A program made the position numbers and the translations under genes. Under the pieces are notes generated by a model. It was not told where the DNA came from, did no database searches, and saw only the letters and a program-made list of their open reading frames with translations. A stretch of 64,000 nt of DNA, from the NCBI RefSeq assembly GCF_008033135.1, contig NZ_CP041335.1, forward strand, positions 965,513 to 1,029,512, read 5' to 3'. The stretch comes from Chitinolyticbacter meiyuanensis (GTDB lineage Bacteria; Pseudomonadota; Gammaproteobacteria; Burkholderiales; Chitinibacteraceae). How positions within the stretch are numbered: position 1 is the first letter of the stretch; every line of letters begins with the position of its first letter. Shown here one piece after another: positions 52,708 through 61,255 of this stretch.

Positions 52708-54350
52708 GACCCGCTCCTGCACGGCGCAAACAGATCGAGCTGAGGGCTGTACGCCTTGGTTTGGATTTGGAGCAGTCCAAGCACGGAGTGGAAAAGGTTA
52801 TCTTGCGAATAGGCCTCCTGCCGGCGTGCCATCAGGCAAGTCTGGTCGATACCGAAGTTCCGCTTGAATCCATCGGAGAACCACATCACTGCGGGAACAT
52901 GCTTTTGAGCATCGGGGGCGAAAAGATACGGCGTACCGTGGAGATAAAGGTTGCCCTCGCCCAGCGACTCGCCGTGATCGGAGAGGTAAATCATCGCCGT
53001 ATCGACCTTGTCGGCTTTGCTGCGCAGCAGATCGATCAGGCTGGACAGTACGTAATCGGTGTAGCGCAGCGAATTGTCGTAACCGTTGATGATCTGCTGT
53101 TGCGAACATTGGTCGAGCTGGCTGGATTTGCACTCCGGCTGATACAGCTTGAACTCGTCTGGAGAGCGACTGAAATATGCGGGGCCGTGGCTGCCCATCA
53201 TGTGCAAGACGATGACTGTGCTGCGATCCAGGGTGTCGATACGTTCGCCGAGGCCGGCAAGAAGCACCTCATCAAAACATTCCCCCGGTTTTGGGCAGGC
53301 TTTTGCGATCTTGCTGTCTCGTACATCCTCTGTCGGAACCCGCGCGCATACCCCTTTGCAGCCCGACTGGTTGTCACGCCACAGCACGCCGATGCCAGCT
53401 TGGCCCAGCACGTCCAGAAGGTTGCCTTGGGATTCAGCTTTTTCCCGGGAAAAGCCATCACGACCGAGATTGGAGAACATGCAAGGCAGCGATACAGCGG
53501 TCTCGGTACCACATGACCACATGTTGGTGAAGTTGATCAGGTTGGCCTGTTTGGCCAATCGGGGCGCTGTGTCCCGTTCATAACCATTCAACGCGAAATG
53601 GTCCGCCCGCGCGGTTTCTCCAACAACAATGACGGTGACCGATCTCCGCTCACGGTGCTGCCATGCGGGCGCCGACTTTGCATCAGCCCCGATTGGGGTG
53701 AATGCGACAGCAGACTTGCTCAGCCGTTTGAGGTAGATCGAGGTGGCCTGGATATAGTTGGTTGGCGTGAGCAGGAAACGCAGGTCGCGATGGTTTCGGG
53801 CTACCGAGGCGAACGTCTGGTAGTAGCTCAAGGCGATTGCCAGTACCGCTGCAAGGGATATCGCAACGACGAGCAGCTTCACCAGCAGCTCACGTACGGG
53901 CGGACGCCATTGGATGGGCATCCGCCAGAGCAGCCAGGTTGGCAGCACGCCGAGAATGGCCACGTAGAGCGCCATTTTGACGGTGAGTAGATCCCGTACT
54001 TCGCCCGGATCGGTTTCCACCGCATTGCGCACCATGCCGACATCGATCATCACACCGTACTGGTTCATGAAGTAGGCAATGAACGAGGTCGCGAGCAACA
54101 GCAGGCTCAGGAACGGACGCAGCACATAGGGCCAGGCCAATAGGGTCAGCAGCAGGTTCAGGAGCGCCAGCAGCATCGCAAAAGCGGCGACAAAACTCAG
54201 CCAGCTCGTACCTGTGAGTGGTTGGACAGTGAACAACCGTGACCAGAACGGAACGTTGCAGAACAGAAGGAGAAAACCAACGACCACCAGTGTGACCCAC
54301 TCGGGTCGGAGTGCCGGCAATGCGGGCCAGCGGAGCACTTTGTTGAGCAT
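52704..54350 (-). CDS. eptA: Lipid A phosphoethanolamine transferase EptA (MCR-related family)
   Basis: A 548-residue inner-membrane enzyme that moves phosphoethanolamine from phosphatidylethanolamine to lipid A, lowering the negative charge and the affinity for polymyxins. Five N-terminal helices (about 20-175) precede the periplasmic alkaline-phosphatase-like domain. Zn ligand Glu245 lies in VVGETARADHF, the nucleophile Thr282 in SCGTETAVSLPC, and other metal ligands in LHMMGSHGPAYF and LSDHGESLGE. Disulfide Cys residues are present. It is followed by overlapping PAP2 and dgkA genes. The start at 54350 has a weak ribosome site. Confidence 0.93.
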   Translation of the reverse strand: MLNKVLRWPALPALRPEWVTLVVVGFLLLFCNVPFWSRLFTVQPLTGTSWLSFVAAFAMLLALLNLLLTLLAWPYVLRPFLSLLLLATSFIAYFMNQYGVMIDVGMVRNAVETDPGEVRDLLTVKMALYVAILGVLPTWLLWRMPIQWRPPVRELLVKLLVVAISLAAVLAIALSYYQTFASVARNHRDLRFLLTPTNYIQATSIYLKRLSKSAVAFTPIGADAKSAPAWQHRERRSVTVIVVGETARADHFALNGYERDTAPRLAKQANLINFTNMWSCGTETAVSLPCMFSNLGRDGFSREKAESQGNLLDVLGQAGIGVLWRDNQSGCKGVCARVPTEDVRDSKIAKACPKPGECFDEVLLAGLGERIDTLDRSTVIVLHMMGSHGPAYFSRSPDEFKLYQPECKSSQLDQCSQQQIINGYDNSLRYTDYVLSSLIDLLRSKADKVDTAMIYLSDHGESLGEGNLYLHGTPYLFAPDAQKHVPAVMWFSDGFKRNFGIDQTCLMARRQEAYSQDNLFHSVLGLLQIQTKAYSPQLDLFAPCRSGS

Positions 54351-54507
54351 GTGTTGCCAACACGAATGAACGGGATGGCGGCCACACTAACGACAGGCCT
54401 GTGAGCTGCTGCGGAGGGATTTGTGAGGGAAGTGTGTTGACGCCGAGCCGACGAGGGCTGCCGCGGCGCATGTCCGACAAGTGGTTATCTGGAGTACCAC
54501 CACATGT

Positions 54508-54960
54508 CGTGCGGTGTCTTCCCAAGAAGGTACCGCCGGCCGAGCGGCAACTGCTGCTGCGCCCGCTGACCGCCAACGAAGTCTGGTCGATGGACTTCGT
54601 GTTCGACCGCACCGCTGAAGGCCGGGTGGTCAAATGCCTGACCATGGTGGACGATGCCACCCACAAAGCCGTCGCGGTGCTTCCGGAACGCGCTATCAGC
54701 GGCGAAGTGCTGACGCGGCAACTGGATTGATGAGCGGTCTCACATACCTTGCCGCAGATCATCCGGACCGACAATGGCAAGGCATTCTGCGGTCGGGCGA
54801 TGCTGAACTGGGCGCACCGGTGGCATTACGCTGCGGCAGATTGAACCGGGCAAGCCGAACCAGAACGCCTACATTGATCTGGGCGCTGGCTGGCAGACAG
54901 CCTGTTGGATGCTGAAAACACAGCACGTTGAGCAGTTGATGCGCAGATTCAAGCAGGTCG
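54508..54960 (+). pseudogene. IS3-family transposase (OrfB) remnant
   Basis: A decayed fragment of an IS3 orfB DDE transposase. The frame KVPPAERQLLLRPLTANEVW then SMDFVFDRTAEGRVVKCLTM (first catalytic Asp region) and VDDATHKAVAVLPERAI stops at 54730. Further on, another frame reads QIIRTDNGKAFCGRAMLNWA (second Asp), and a third reads LRQIEPGKPNQNAYIDLG, where the active form has AYIES. Several frameshifts and the lost Glu mean it is inactive. Terminal inverted repeats and target duplication are not visible. Confidence 0.75.
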
Positions 54961-55041
54961 ATGGGGCAAGATGATGGCTGCAAACGGCTTGGACCCTGGC
55001 ATGGCCCTTGCTGCCCTCATGCCTTTTGCCGGAACCCCGCC

Positions 55042-55953
55042 ATGCCGCCGCGCCTCGTCGCCATCCTGCAGCTGTTGCTACTCATCCTGTCCGGCTCCCT
55101 GATGGTGGTGCTGAGCAAGGGCGTGCTGCGTGCGGTGCCGGCCCACACCTTCTACTGGTTGCAGCTGGCGGTAGCCCTGGTCACTCTGACGCTCTACCAG
55201 CTTGTACGCGCGGGAACGCTGCGCGTGCCCCGGCTCGATGCCCGCAGCTGGACCTATGTGGCCGCCATCGGCATCAACACTTTCCTGGGCTGGCGTTTGT
55301 TGTTCCTGGTAGGCCTCTATGACCTGCCGGCCACCACGCATGCGTATCTGGTGAACTTCGTCGGCATCGCCACCATGGTGCTGTCGGTATTGCTGCTGCG
55401 CGAGCACCCCTCGCTGTGGCAAATGGTCGGCGCGCTGGTGGCGCTAGCCGGGGTCAGCGTGTTCTTTCGTAGCGCGCCGCCACCGGGCGAACTCTATGGC
55501 GCCAGTCTGCTGGTGATCGGCATCATGCTCCTGGCGTTGAACAACATCCTGGTACGCAAGCTCGCCTTGCGCGTTGGCGAGCGCGTGCCGGCGGCGCAGT
55601 TGACCATGCTCACGCTGTGGCTGGGTGGGCTGCCGGTGATCGTGCATGGCGCATGGACCAGTCATGGCCTGCCCGCTGTCGAGGGCGAGCACCTGCTGGT
55701 GATTGCACTTTACGCGGTGGTGGGGATCGCCTTCGGCCAGAGCGTGTACCAGCACTTGCTGCGCACGTTGCGCTCCTACGAGGCCGCCGTGTTCTCCGCC
55801 TGCGGCGTGGTGTTCAGCGCGCTGTTTGCCCTGCCCATTCTGGGCGAGCAGCTGGGCTGGCATCAGGTGGCCGGCATTGTGCTGATGCTGGTCGGCATCG
55901 CGCTGGCGCAATGGCGCGGTGTATTCAAGCTGCGGATGTGGGCGCGTGCTTGA
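55042..55953 (+). CDS. EamA/DMT-family transporter
   Basis: A 303-residue protein with ten transmembrane helices in two EamA repeats (5+5), each ending in a hydrophobic tail (e.g. LLLREHPSLWQMVGALVALAGV; FALPILGEQLGWHQVAGIVL). DMT transporters export or import metabolites; the substrate cannot be told. ATG 55042 is preceded by GGAA. It follows the transposase remnant and is not in an operon. Confidence 0.85.
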   Translation: MPPRLVAILQLLLLILSGSLMVVLSKGVLRAVPAHTFYWLQLAVALVTLTLYQLVRAGTLRVPRLDARSWTYVAAIGINTFLGWRLLFLVGLYDLPATTHAYLVNFVGIATMVLSVLLLREHPSLWQMVGALVALAGVSVFFRSAPPPGELYGASLLVIGIMLLALNNILVRKLALRVGERVPAAQLTMLTLWLGGLPVIVHGAWTSHGLPAVEGEHLLVIALYAVVGIAFGQSVYQHLLRTLRSYEAAVFSACGVVFSALFALPILGEQLGWHQVAGIVLMLVGIALAQWRGVFKLRMWARA

Positions 55954-55995
55954 GCGAGTGTGGTGCCATCTTGCTCAGCTGCAGCGCTGGCGGCA

Positions 55996-56541
55996 TCAAT
56001 GCTGCCCGGCCAGCAGCGAGGCGGGCCGGCGCCACCCAAAACGCAGCATGGCCGCGCGTGCGGCTGCGTGCTCGTTTGCAGTGATCAACGCGCCGGCGCC
56101 CCGGCGCAGGTAGAACGCCCGTGCCGCGCGGTTCGTCGGCAGCAGCCACAGGTAAAGCCCATCGTCGGGTGCCACAGCCGCCGACCAGCCTGCAATATCG
56201 CGCAGCAAGGCGCTGCCTACACCTTGTGTCTGCCAGGCCTTGGCCACATGCAGGTTGTCGAGCAGGCTGCCGAACTGCGGATCACGCCGGGCGTATGCGC
56301 AGGCAAAGCCAATGGGCTCGCCACCCGATTCGGCCACCACCAGCCGCGTTGCCGGATCGGTCCGGGCGCTGCGTTCTCGCCAGAGTGCCTGCCGCTCGCT
56401 CACGATGGTGCGCGCCAAAGCCTTGTCGGCTGCTTCGCCCAGCCAACATTGCGCGTGCAGCAGTCCGATGGCTGCCCCATCGGCGGCAGAGGCCTCGCGA
56501 TAGAGGATGGCCCCGCCTTTACTTGTCGATGCTTTGCTCAT
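55996..56541 (-). CDS. GNAT-family N-acetyltransferase
   Basis: A 181-residue protein. Motif A is LDNLHVAKAWQTQGVGSALL, followed by LYLWLLPTNRAARAFYLRRG, which is the standard GNAT C-terminal half. The substrate is unknown. ATG 56541 is preferred to a longer start at 56595, but ribosome sites are weak for both. Confidence 0.82.
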   Translation of the reverse strand: MSKASTSKGGAILYREASAADGAAIGLLHAQCWLGEAADKALARTIVSERQALWRERSARTDPATRLVVAESGGEPIGFACAYARRDPQFGSLLDNLHVAKAWQTQGVGSALLRDIAGWSAAVAPDDGLYLWLLPTNRAARAFYLRRGAGALITANEHAAARAAMLRFGWRRPASLLAGQH

Positions 56542-56683
56542 CGCCTGGCGTGTTCTGCTGAGGGATGCGAGCACCGAGCAAGACACATGCCACACTCCGG
56601 GTCACCTGCCACGGCCCGGTCGTGGGCCGGGGTGGTGAAATCCAGTCAGCAATCTCGCCGACCTGTTCAAACCACAACACCGA

Positions 56684-57052
56684 TCAGCTGGTCAGCATGC
56701 AGGCAATGGCCTCGCGGTACGGCCAAGGCAGCGCGTGGGGCAAGCGATCCGGCGCAAAGACTTGCCACGCCTGGTGTTCGTCACTGAGGCGTGGTGCGTA
56801 GTTTCCAGCCAGCGCACAGCGATAGCAGGCAAGAAACATGTGCCGCCCAGGAATGACCTCGAACAACGCCGTACTGAGCGTGATCACCTGCAGGCCCAGC
56901 TCTTCATCGAATTCACGCGCCAGGCGTTCTTGCGGTGTTTCTCCCATCTCGATGCGCCCGCCGGGCAACTCCCATTCGTCGCGCTCGTTGCGCAGCAGCA
57001 GGATCTGTCGCTCGGGGTTCGACAGCACGCCCTTGATCGAAACAGCGAACAT
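56684..57052 (-). CDS. NUDIX hydrolase
   Basis: A 122-residue protein with a canonical Nudix box (GGRIEMGETPQERLAREFDE-ELG, residues about 31-53), which hydrolyses nucleoside diphosphate derivatives. Last gene of four overlapping genes (P-loop, NUDIX, GNAT, NUDIX) on the minus strand; its ATG shares one base with the end of the GNAT gene. Confidence 0.88.
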   Translation of the reverse strand: MFAVSIKGVLSNPERQILLLRNERDEWELPGGRIEMGETPQERLAREFDEELGLQVITLSTALFEVIPGRHMFLACYRCALAGNYAPRLSDEHQAWQVFAPDRLPHALPWPYREAIACMLTS

Positions 57053-57504
57053 CAGGTGCCATCCTTGCCGACAAGCTGCGCTAAAAACCGGCTTTGCTCG
57101 GTACGCTGGTAGCCGAGGTGTTGGTAGAAGGCGTGCGCTTCGGGGCGGTGGTTGCCGCTGATGATCTCGATTCGCACCGCGCCTTGGCTGCGGGCGAATC
57201 GGGCCGCAGCATCCAGCAGCGCACGGCCCACGCCCTGGCCGCGAGCATCGGCCGTAACGACGAGCCCGGTTACCTTGCCAAGCAACCCGGGCGCGTGCAG
57301 CTGCGGTAGCAGGTGGATGGCGATCAGGCCCAGCAAGCCGCTGCCGCTGTCGGCCAACAGCAGGCGGTCGTGTGGGCCATGCAGCCGGGTCAATACCGTG
57401 GTCATGTGGGCCAGATTGGCTTGTGGATAGCCCAGCTCGGCAAGCAGACTCGCCATGGCGGCTTCATCACCGGCTTGCGCGGTACGGAGCTCAAAAACGG
57501 GCAC
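57052..57504 (-). CDS. GNAT-family N-acetyltransferase
   Basis: A 150-residue protein. The acetyl-CoA site is VTGLVVTADARGQGVGRALLD, and IISGNHRPEAHAFYQHLGYQ closes the fold. It overlaps the upstream NUDIX gene by 14 nt and the downstream NUDIX gene by one base. The substrate is unknown. Confidence 0.85.
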   Translation of the reverse strand: MPVFELRTAQAGDEAAMASLLAELGYPQANLAHMTTVLTRLHGPHDRLLLADSGSGLLGLIAIHLLPQLHAPGLLGKVTGLVVTADARGQGVGRALLDAAARFARSQGAVRIEIISGNHRPEAHAFYQHLGYQRTEQSRFLAQLVGKDGT

Positions 57505-57895
57505 TTTGCACCTCTCCTGCGAAGGCCAGGCAGTCGCGGATGCGCCGTTGCTGCACCGGGCTGAGGTCGGCAGTGACCCAGTAAGCGTGTTCGCTGTGTT
57601 CGCTGCTGAGCCTGATCCGGGCGCCCTGGGGCAATTCGCAGCGGAACACGAAGGCCTGGGCGTTGTAGGTGGCGTGGTAATACACGCCGGTCAGGTGGCG
57701 AATGCGGATCTCCACCCCCAGCTCCTCGTAACACTCGCGCAGCAAGGCCTCGTGGATGGTTTCGGCAGGATCGAGCGCACCGCCGGGCAGGCCCCAGCCT
57801 TGGGTGCCGTAGGTGGATTTGAGCAGCAGTACACGGCCTTGATCGTCGGTGATCACGGCGTGACAGCTGAGGCGGAACAGGTCATCGAAGGCCAT
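57491..57895 (-). CDS. NUDIX hydrolase
   Basis: A 134-residue protein with Nudix box GGALDPAETIHEALLRECYE-ELG (residues about 38-60). ATG 57895 overlaps the P-loop gene by 14 nt; the downstream GNAT gene overlaps by 14 nt. A longer in-frame start at 57946 is possible but poor. Confidence 0.88.
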   Translation of the reverse strand: MAFDDLFRLSCHAVITDDQGRVLLLKSTYGTQGWGLPGGALDPAETIHEALLRECYEELGVEIRIRHLTGVYYHATYNAQAFVFRCELPQGARIRLSSEHSEHAYWVTADLSPVQQRRIRDCLAFAGEVQSARF

Positions 57896-58514
57896 GACGG
57901 TATGAAGGAATCTCGTTGTTGGGCGTGCCGGTTCGCTCTGGATCACTTTGCCCGCGAAGGGGGGTGGCAGCGAGCAGTCGCTCGGCCTCGGCCGGTGTGT
58001 GCAACACGATCCAGCGCAGGTGCGGATAGGCGTCGCTGCGCTGCAGCTGCCGGTATTCGCGCCGCCGTCGGTGATAGGTGGTCAGCAGCCACCACAGGAT
58101 GGATTGCCGTGAGCTGAAGGTGGCGCGCCATGATTCGCGATTGCCCTGCCACAGCACCTCGCGGTGAAGCAGGCGGCGCACCGAGCGCACGAACAGACGG
58201 CTGAACACGGTGGCAAAGCGGTAGTCCAGCCAGATCAGCGTGGTGGCGCGCGACCAGAGCAGCTCGCGCACGCTCTGGTAGTTGCCCGAGGCGGTCCAGA
58301 CTTCGCCCGTGGCAGCCTGTTGCAGGGCGCCGACGAATTCGTCGCGCGGCTTTGGTGTCCAGTCCGGGCCCCAGTGGAGTTCGTCGAGATCGAACATGGC
58401 CGCGTTCAATCGCCCCGACAGCTGCCGCGCCAGCGTGGTTTTGCCGGCGCCGCTGCTGCCGATGATGACGATGCGCCGATCGAGGGCAGGATCAAGCGGG
58501 GCGGTTTCTGGCAT
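57882..58514 (-). CDS. P-loop adenylate-kinase-like ATPase (FlaR-type)
   Basis: A 210-residue protein with Walker A GSSGAGKTT at residues about 19-27 and DLDELHWGPDW as an acidic/hWGP motif of the FlaR/topology-modulation-like kinase group. The short LIWLDYRFATVFSRLFVRS segment is typical. It is likely a nucleotide or small-molecule kinase; the substrate is unknown. First gene of the overlapping four-gene cluster. Confidence 0.8.
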   Translation of the reverse strand: MPETAPLDPALDRRIVIIGSSGAGKTTLARQLSGRLNAAMFDLDELHWGPDWTPKPRDEFVGALQQAATGEVWTASGNYQSVRELLWSRATTLIWLDYRFATVFSRLFVRSVRRLLHREVLWQGNRESWRATFSSRQSILWWLLTTYHRRRREYRQLQRSDAYPHLRWIVLHTPAEAERLLAATPLRGQSDPERTGTPNNEIPSYRHGLR

Positions 58515-58672
58515 GGGTTTTCAGTTGCGTGCGAGGTGCACTCATTTTACTTTGCTGTCCATCCATCGTACCCCACCGCTTGATCTGCGCCAGATCATTC
58601 AATGTACCGGCCTGCACCCAGGCCGAGTCGGGTGGGGCGGGGCAGTTTTTCAGGTCCTGTACGCACCCTATT

Positions 58673-59434
58673 TCAGTAATGGATGGTTCCCGGCGAGCCG
58701 CCTCCCACAGCGATGGCATCGCCGTTGATGGCCACCGACAGCGGCGAGGCGAGGAAGGCGATCACTGCGGCGACTTCGCTGGCGTCGACGATTCGGCCGA
58801 TGCTGTTGCCTTGCGCGGCGCGGGCTTCGGCGGCCGAGTCGGTACGCTCGGTGCGGGTGGCGCCAGGATGCACCGCGACGACATTGACACCCTTCGGCCC
58901 CAGTTCATCGGCCAGGTTCTTGGTGATGGCGGCCACGCCCACGTTGCGCAGCGTGGCCACCGGCCGGCCGGTCTTGTGGATGGCGAGGCCACCGACGTTG
59001 ATGATGCGGCCCCAGCCCTGTTCGACCAGCAGTGGCGCCACGGCACGGGCGGTGCGCAGATAGCCGACCACCTTCACGTCGAGGTCGAGCAGCACATCGT
59101 CATCGATGATTTCGCTGATGCCGGTGGCCGTGGAAATGCCGCCGGGCAGGGCGGCGGCATTGACGAGGATGTCGACACCGTCGAGCGCCTCGACGGTGCG
59201 TGCGACCAGCGCGTCGACCTCGGACTTGCTGGTGGTATCAGCCACTACCGGCACGATGCGGCGGCCGGTCTCGGCTGCAAGCTCCTGCGCAGTGCGCTCC
59301 AGTGCCTCGCGGCCACGCGCGGAAATCACCACGTCGACGCCTTCCAGCGCCAGCGTGCGGGCGATCACGCGACCGATGCCGCGGCTGCCGCCGGTGACGA
59401 TGGCGCGCTTGCCCTGCAGTTGATAGTCAGCCAT
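58673..59434 (-). CDS. SDR-family protein lacking the catalytic Tyr and Lys
   Basis: A 253-residue Rossmann protein. The NAD(P) motif TGGSRGIG, the VADTTS acidic loop and NAAALPGG are normal. The catalytic region GRIINVGGLAIHKTGRPVATLRN followed by VGVAAITKNLADELGP aligns with the usual Ser-Tyr-x3-Lys, but Ser, Tyr and Lys are replaced by Gly, Ala and Asn. It may be a divergent or non-catalytic subfamily. It overlaps the HAD gene upstream by 8 nt. Confidence 0.8.
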   Translation of the reverse strand: MADYQLQGKRAIVTGGSRGIGRVIARTLALEGVDVVISARGREALERTAQELAAETGRRIVPVVADTTSKSEVDALVARTVEALDGVDILVNAAALPGGISTATGISEIIDDDVLLDLDVKVVGYLRTARAVAPLLVEQGWGRIINVGGLAIHKTGRPVATLRNVGVAAITKNLADELGPKGVNVVAVHPGATRTERTDSAAEARAAQGNSIGRIVDASEVAAVIAFLASPLSVAINGDAIAVGGGSPGTIHY

Positions 59435-60131
59435 AGCGGTACTCCTGTGGGGTAGTGGGTCGAATCAGCGGAATCAGGTGATGGTGGATCTGCAGCAGTT
59501 GCGGGCTGCTGAAATCGGCACTGGCGTCGGTGAGCGGCGATTTCCACAGCGTGGTCCAGCCTTGGGTGCGCGCAGGACGGATGTCGTGCGCCAGGCTGTC
59601 GCCCACGATGGCAACGTCGGCGGGGCGCAGGCCGGGGCGCAAGGCGGCCAATTGGCAGAACAGGGCTTCGAACAGCGTCGCGGCGGGCTTCCTGGTGCCG
59701 GCGGCGCCGGAGGTCAGCACCACGTCGAAGGCGGATGCGAGGCCGAGACCGGCGAGCTTGCTGCGCTGGAAGGCATCGCGCCCGTTGCTCAGCAGCGCCG
59801 TCAGCGCACCGGCGGCCCGGGCTTCATGGACCAGCTCCCGCGCACCGGGAAACGGCACGGCATGAAGACCAAGGCGGTGATCGAAATCGGTGGCGAGCGT
59901 GTCGACGAGCTCAGCCGGCAGTCCGAAGCCCTGGCCCAGTGCCAAAAAGACCGCGGGCTTGGGCAACAGCTCCGTGTGTAGCGCTACGTAGCGTGCCAGC
60001 CAGTCGCGTTCGCCCACGCCGTGCTGGCGCAAGGTGTAGCGGTCGTACTGCTGCAGCGCGAACAGTCGCAACGTGGCCGACTTGTCGTGCAGGGTGTCGT
60101 CGAGGTCGAAGACAACGGCGGCGATGGACAT
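59427..60131 (-). CDS. HAD-superfamily hydrolase
   Basis: A 234-residue protein with HAD motif I VFDLDDTLHD, motif II LSNGRD, Lys in GTRKPA and motif IV VGDSLAHDI. The family dephosphorylates small metabolites. Its first base touches the TauD-like gene end, and it overlaps the SDR gene; the three are probably one operon. Confidence 0.87.
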   Translation of the reverse strand: MSIAAVVFDLDDTLHDKSATLRLFALQQYDRYTLRQHGVGERDWLARYVALHTELLPKPAVFLALGQGFGLPAELVDTLATDFDHRLGLHAVPFPGARELVHEARAAGALTALLSNGRDAFQRSKLAGLGLASAFDVVLTSGAAGTRKPAATLFEALFCQLAALRPGLRPADVAIVGDSLAHDIRPARTQGWTTLWKSPLTDASADFSSPQLLQIHHHLIPLIRPTTPQEYRYG

Positions 60132-61069
60132 CAGCCGATCACGCCAAAGAGCTCGCCTTCCAGCGGCTGCGAGCGAAAGCCATCGGGCCCTACCGGCAAT
60201 TCGCCAGCCACCGTAATGCGGCGCACCGTGCGTGGCGCGTCGAAGTGGGCATAGTCGATTGGGCCAGCGTGGGCGGTGGCCTGGTTGTCCCAGATCACCA
60301 GTGCGTGCGGGCTCCAGTGAAAGCGCACCTGGTATTCGGGCCGGGTTACCTCTTCGGCGAGCAGATCGAGCAGCGCCTGGCTTTCGCGCTCGCGCAGGCC
60401 AACGATGTGACTGGTGGTGCCCGGGTTGACGAACAGCACCTTCTCGCCGGTGTGCGGATGGACGCGCACCAGCGGGTGCAGCGCGGCGAAGGGGCCGGCC
60501 GGCTTGCCATCGCGTCGCACGCGCGGGCCACTGCCTGCGTCGTAGCTGCCGGTGCGATGTACCGCCTGCAGGCCGTCGATCAGCGACTGGATGCGCGGCG
60601 ACAGCCCATCATAAGCGGCCACCAGATTGCTCCACAGCGTATCGCCGCCGTAGGCGGGAATCTCGATGCCGCGCAGGATGGAATAGCTGTTGGGATTGGC
60701 GACAAAGGTGATGTCGATATGCCAGCCCTTGTAGTCGCGCGGCGGCTTGCTGGTGGGGATGCCGAGGTCCGGCCGGTGCTTCTTGTACTCGCTGGCGTGG
60801 CGCTCCCAGATTTCCGGATGGGATTCCAGGCCGTCGGCGATGGGGTGGGCCGGCGTCAGCGGGCCGAAGTAGCGGCCTAGGCGCAGATGGTCTTCGTCGC
60901 TGATGGGTTGATCACGAAAGAACAGCACTTTCCAGCGGTTGATCGCGGCCTGAAGTTCGGCGACGGTATCGGCATCGAGCGGCTGGCGCAGGTCGATGCC
61001 GCTGACTTCGGCGCCGATCACCGGGGTGAGCGGGCGCAGGGCGAGGCGGTTGCGTTGCAGGAGGGTCAT
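60131..61069 (-). CDS. TauD/TfdA-family Fe(II)/2-oxoglutarate dioxygenase
   Basis: A 312-residue protein. The facial triad is HxD in GWHIDITFVA and a distal His in QATAHAGPIDYA; the 2-oxoglutarate Arg is in PRTVRRITV. This is the family of taurine and sulfonate dioxygenases, which release sulfite from sulfonates, but members also act on alkyl sulfates or amino acids. ATG 61069 is preferred to a longer start. It is separated from the desulfurase gene by a terminator, so it is a separate unit. Confidence 0.87.
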   Translation of the reverse strand: MTLLQRNRLALRPLTPVIGAEVSGIDLRQPLDADTVAELQAAINRWKVLFFRDQPISDEDHLRLGRYFGPLTPAHPIADGLESHPEIWERHASEYKKHRPDLGIPTSKPPRDYKGWHIDITFVANPNSYSILRGIEIPAYGGDTLWSNLVAAYDGLSPRIQSLIDGLQAVHRTGSYDAGSGPRVRRDGKPAGPFAALHPLVRVHPHTGEKVLFVNPGTTSHIVGLRERESQALLDLLAEEVTRPEYQVRFHWSPHALVIWDNQATAHAGPIDYAHFDAPRTVRRITVAGELPVGPDGFRSQPLEGELFGVIG

Positions 61070-61210
61070 GGCGGCGCGCTGGCGAAATGGAGCTTTGCCT
61101 TGAGCAAGCTTCGTTCCAGCCTGCAAGCCGCGATATGACTGGCAGTTGAACCATCTACTGCGTTTTTTGCAGCAACCCGATACGCAGCCTGCTGCAATCT
61201 GGCGACAAGT

Positions 61211-61235
61211 AAAAAAGGCCGGCGCTGGGCCGGCC
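61211..61235 (-). terminator. Intrinsic terminator of the encapsulin-desulfurase operon
   Basis: Perfect arms GGCCGGC (61217-61223) and GCCGGCC (61229-61235) with a 5-nt loop. On the minus strand the hairpin is followed by six Ts (A-run 61211-61216). It lies 21 nt after the desulfurase stop codon and separates it from the TauD-type gene. Confidence 0.88.
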
Positions 61236-61255
61236 TCAAGTGCGTGCAAAAACGA

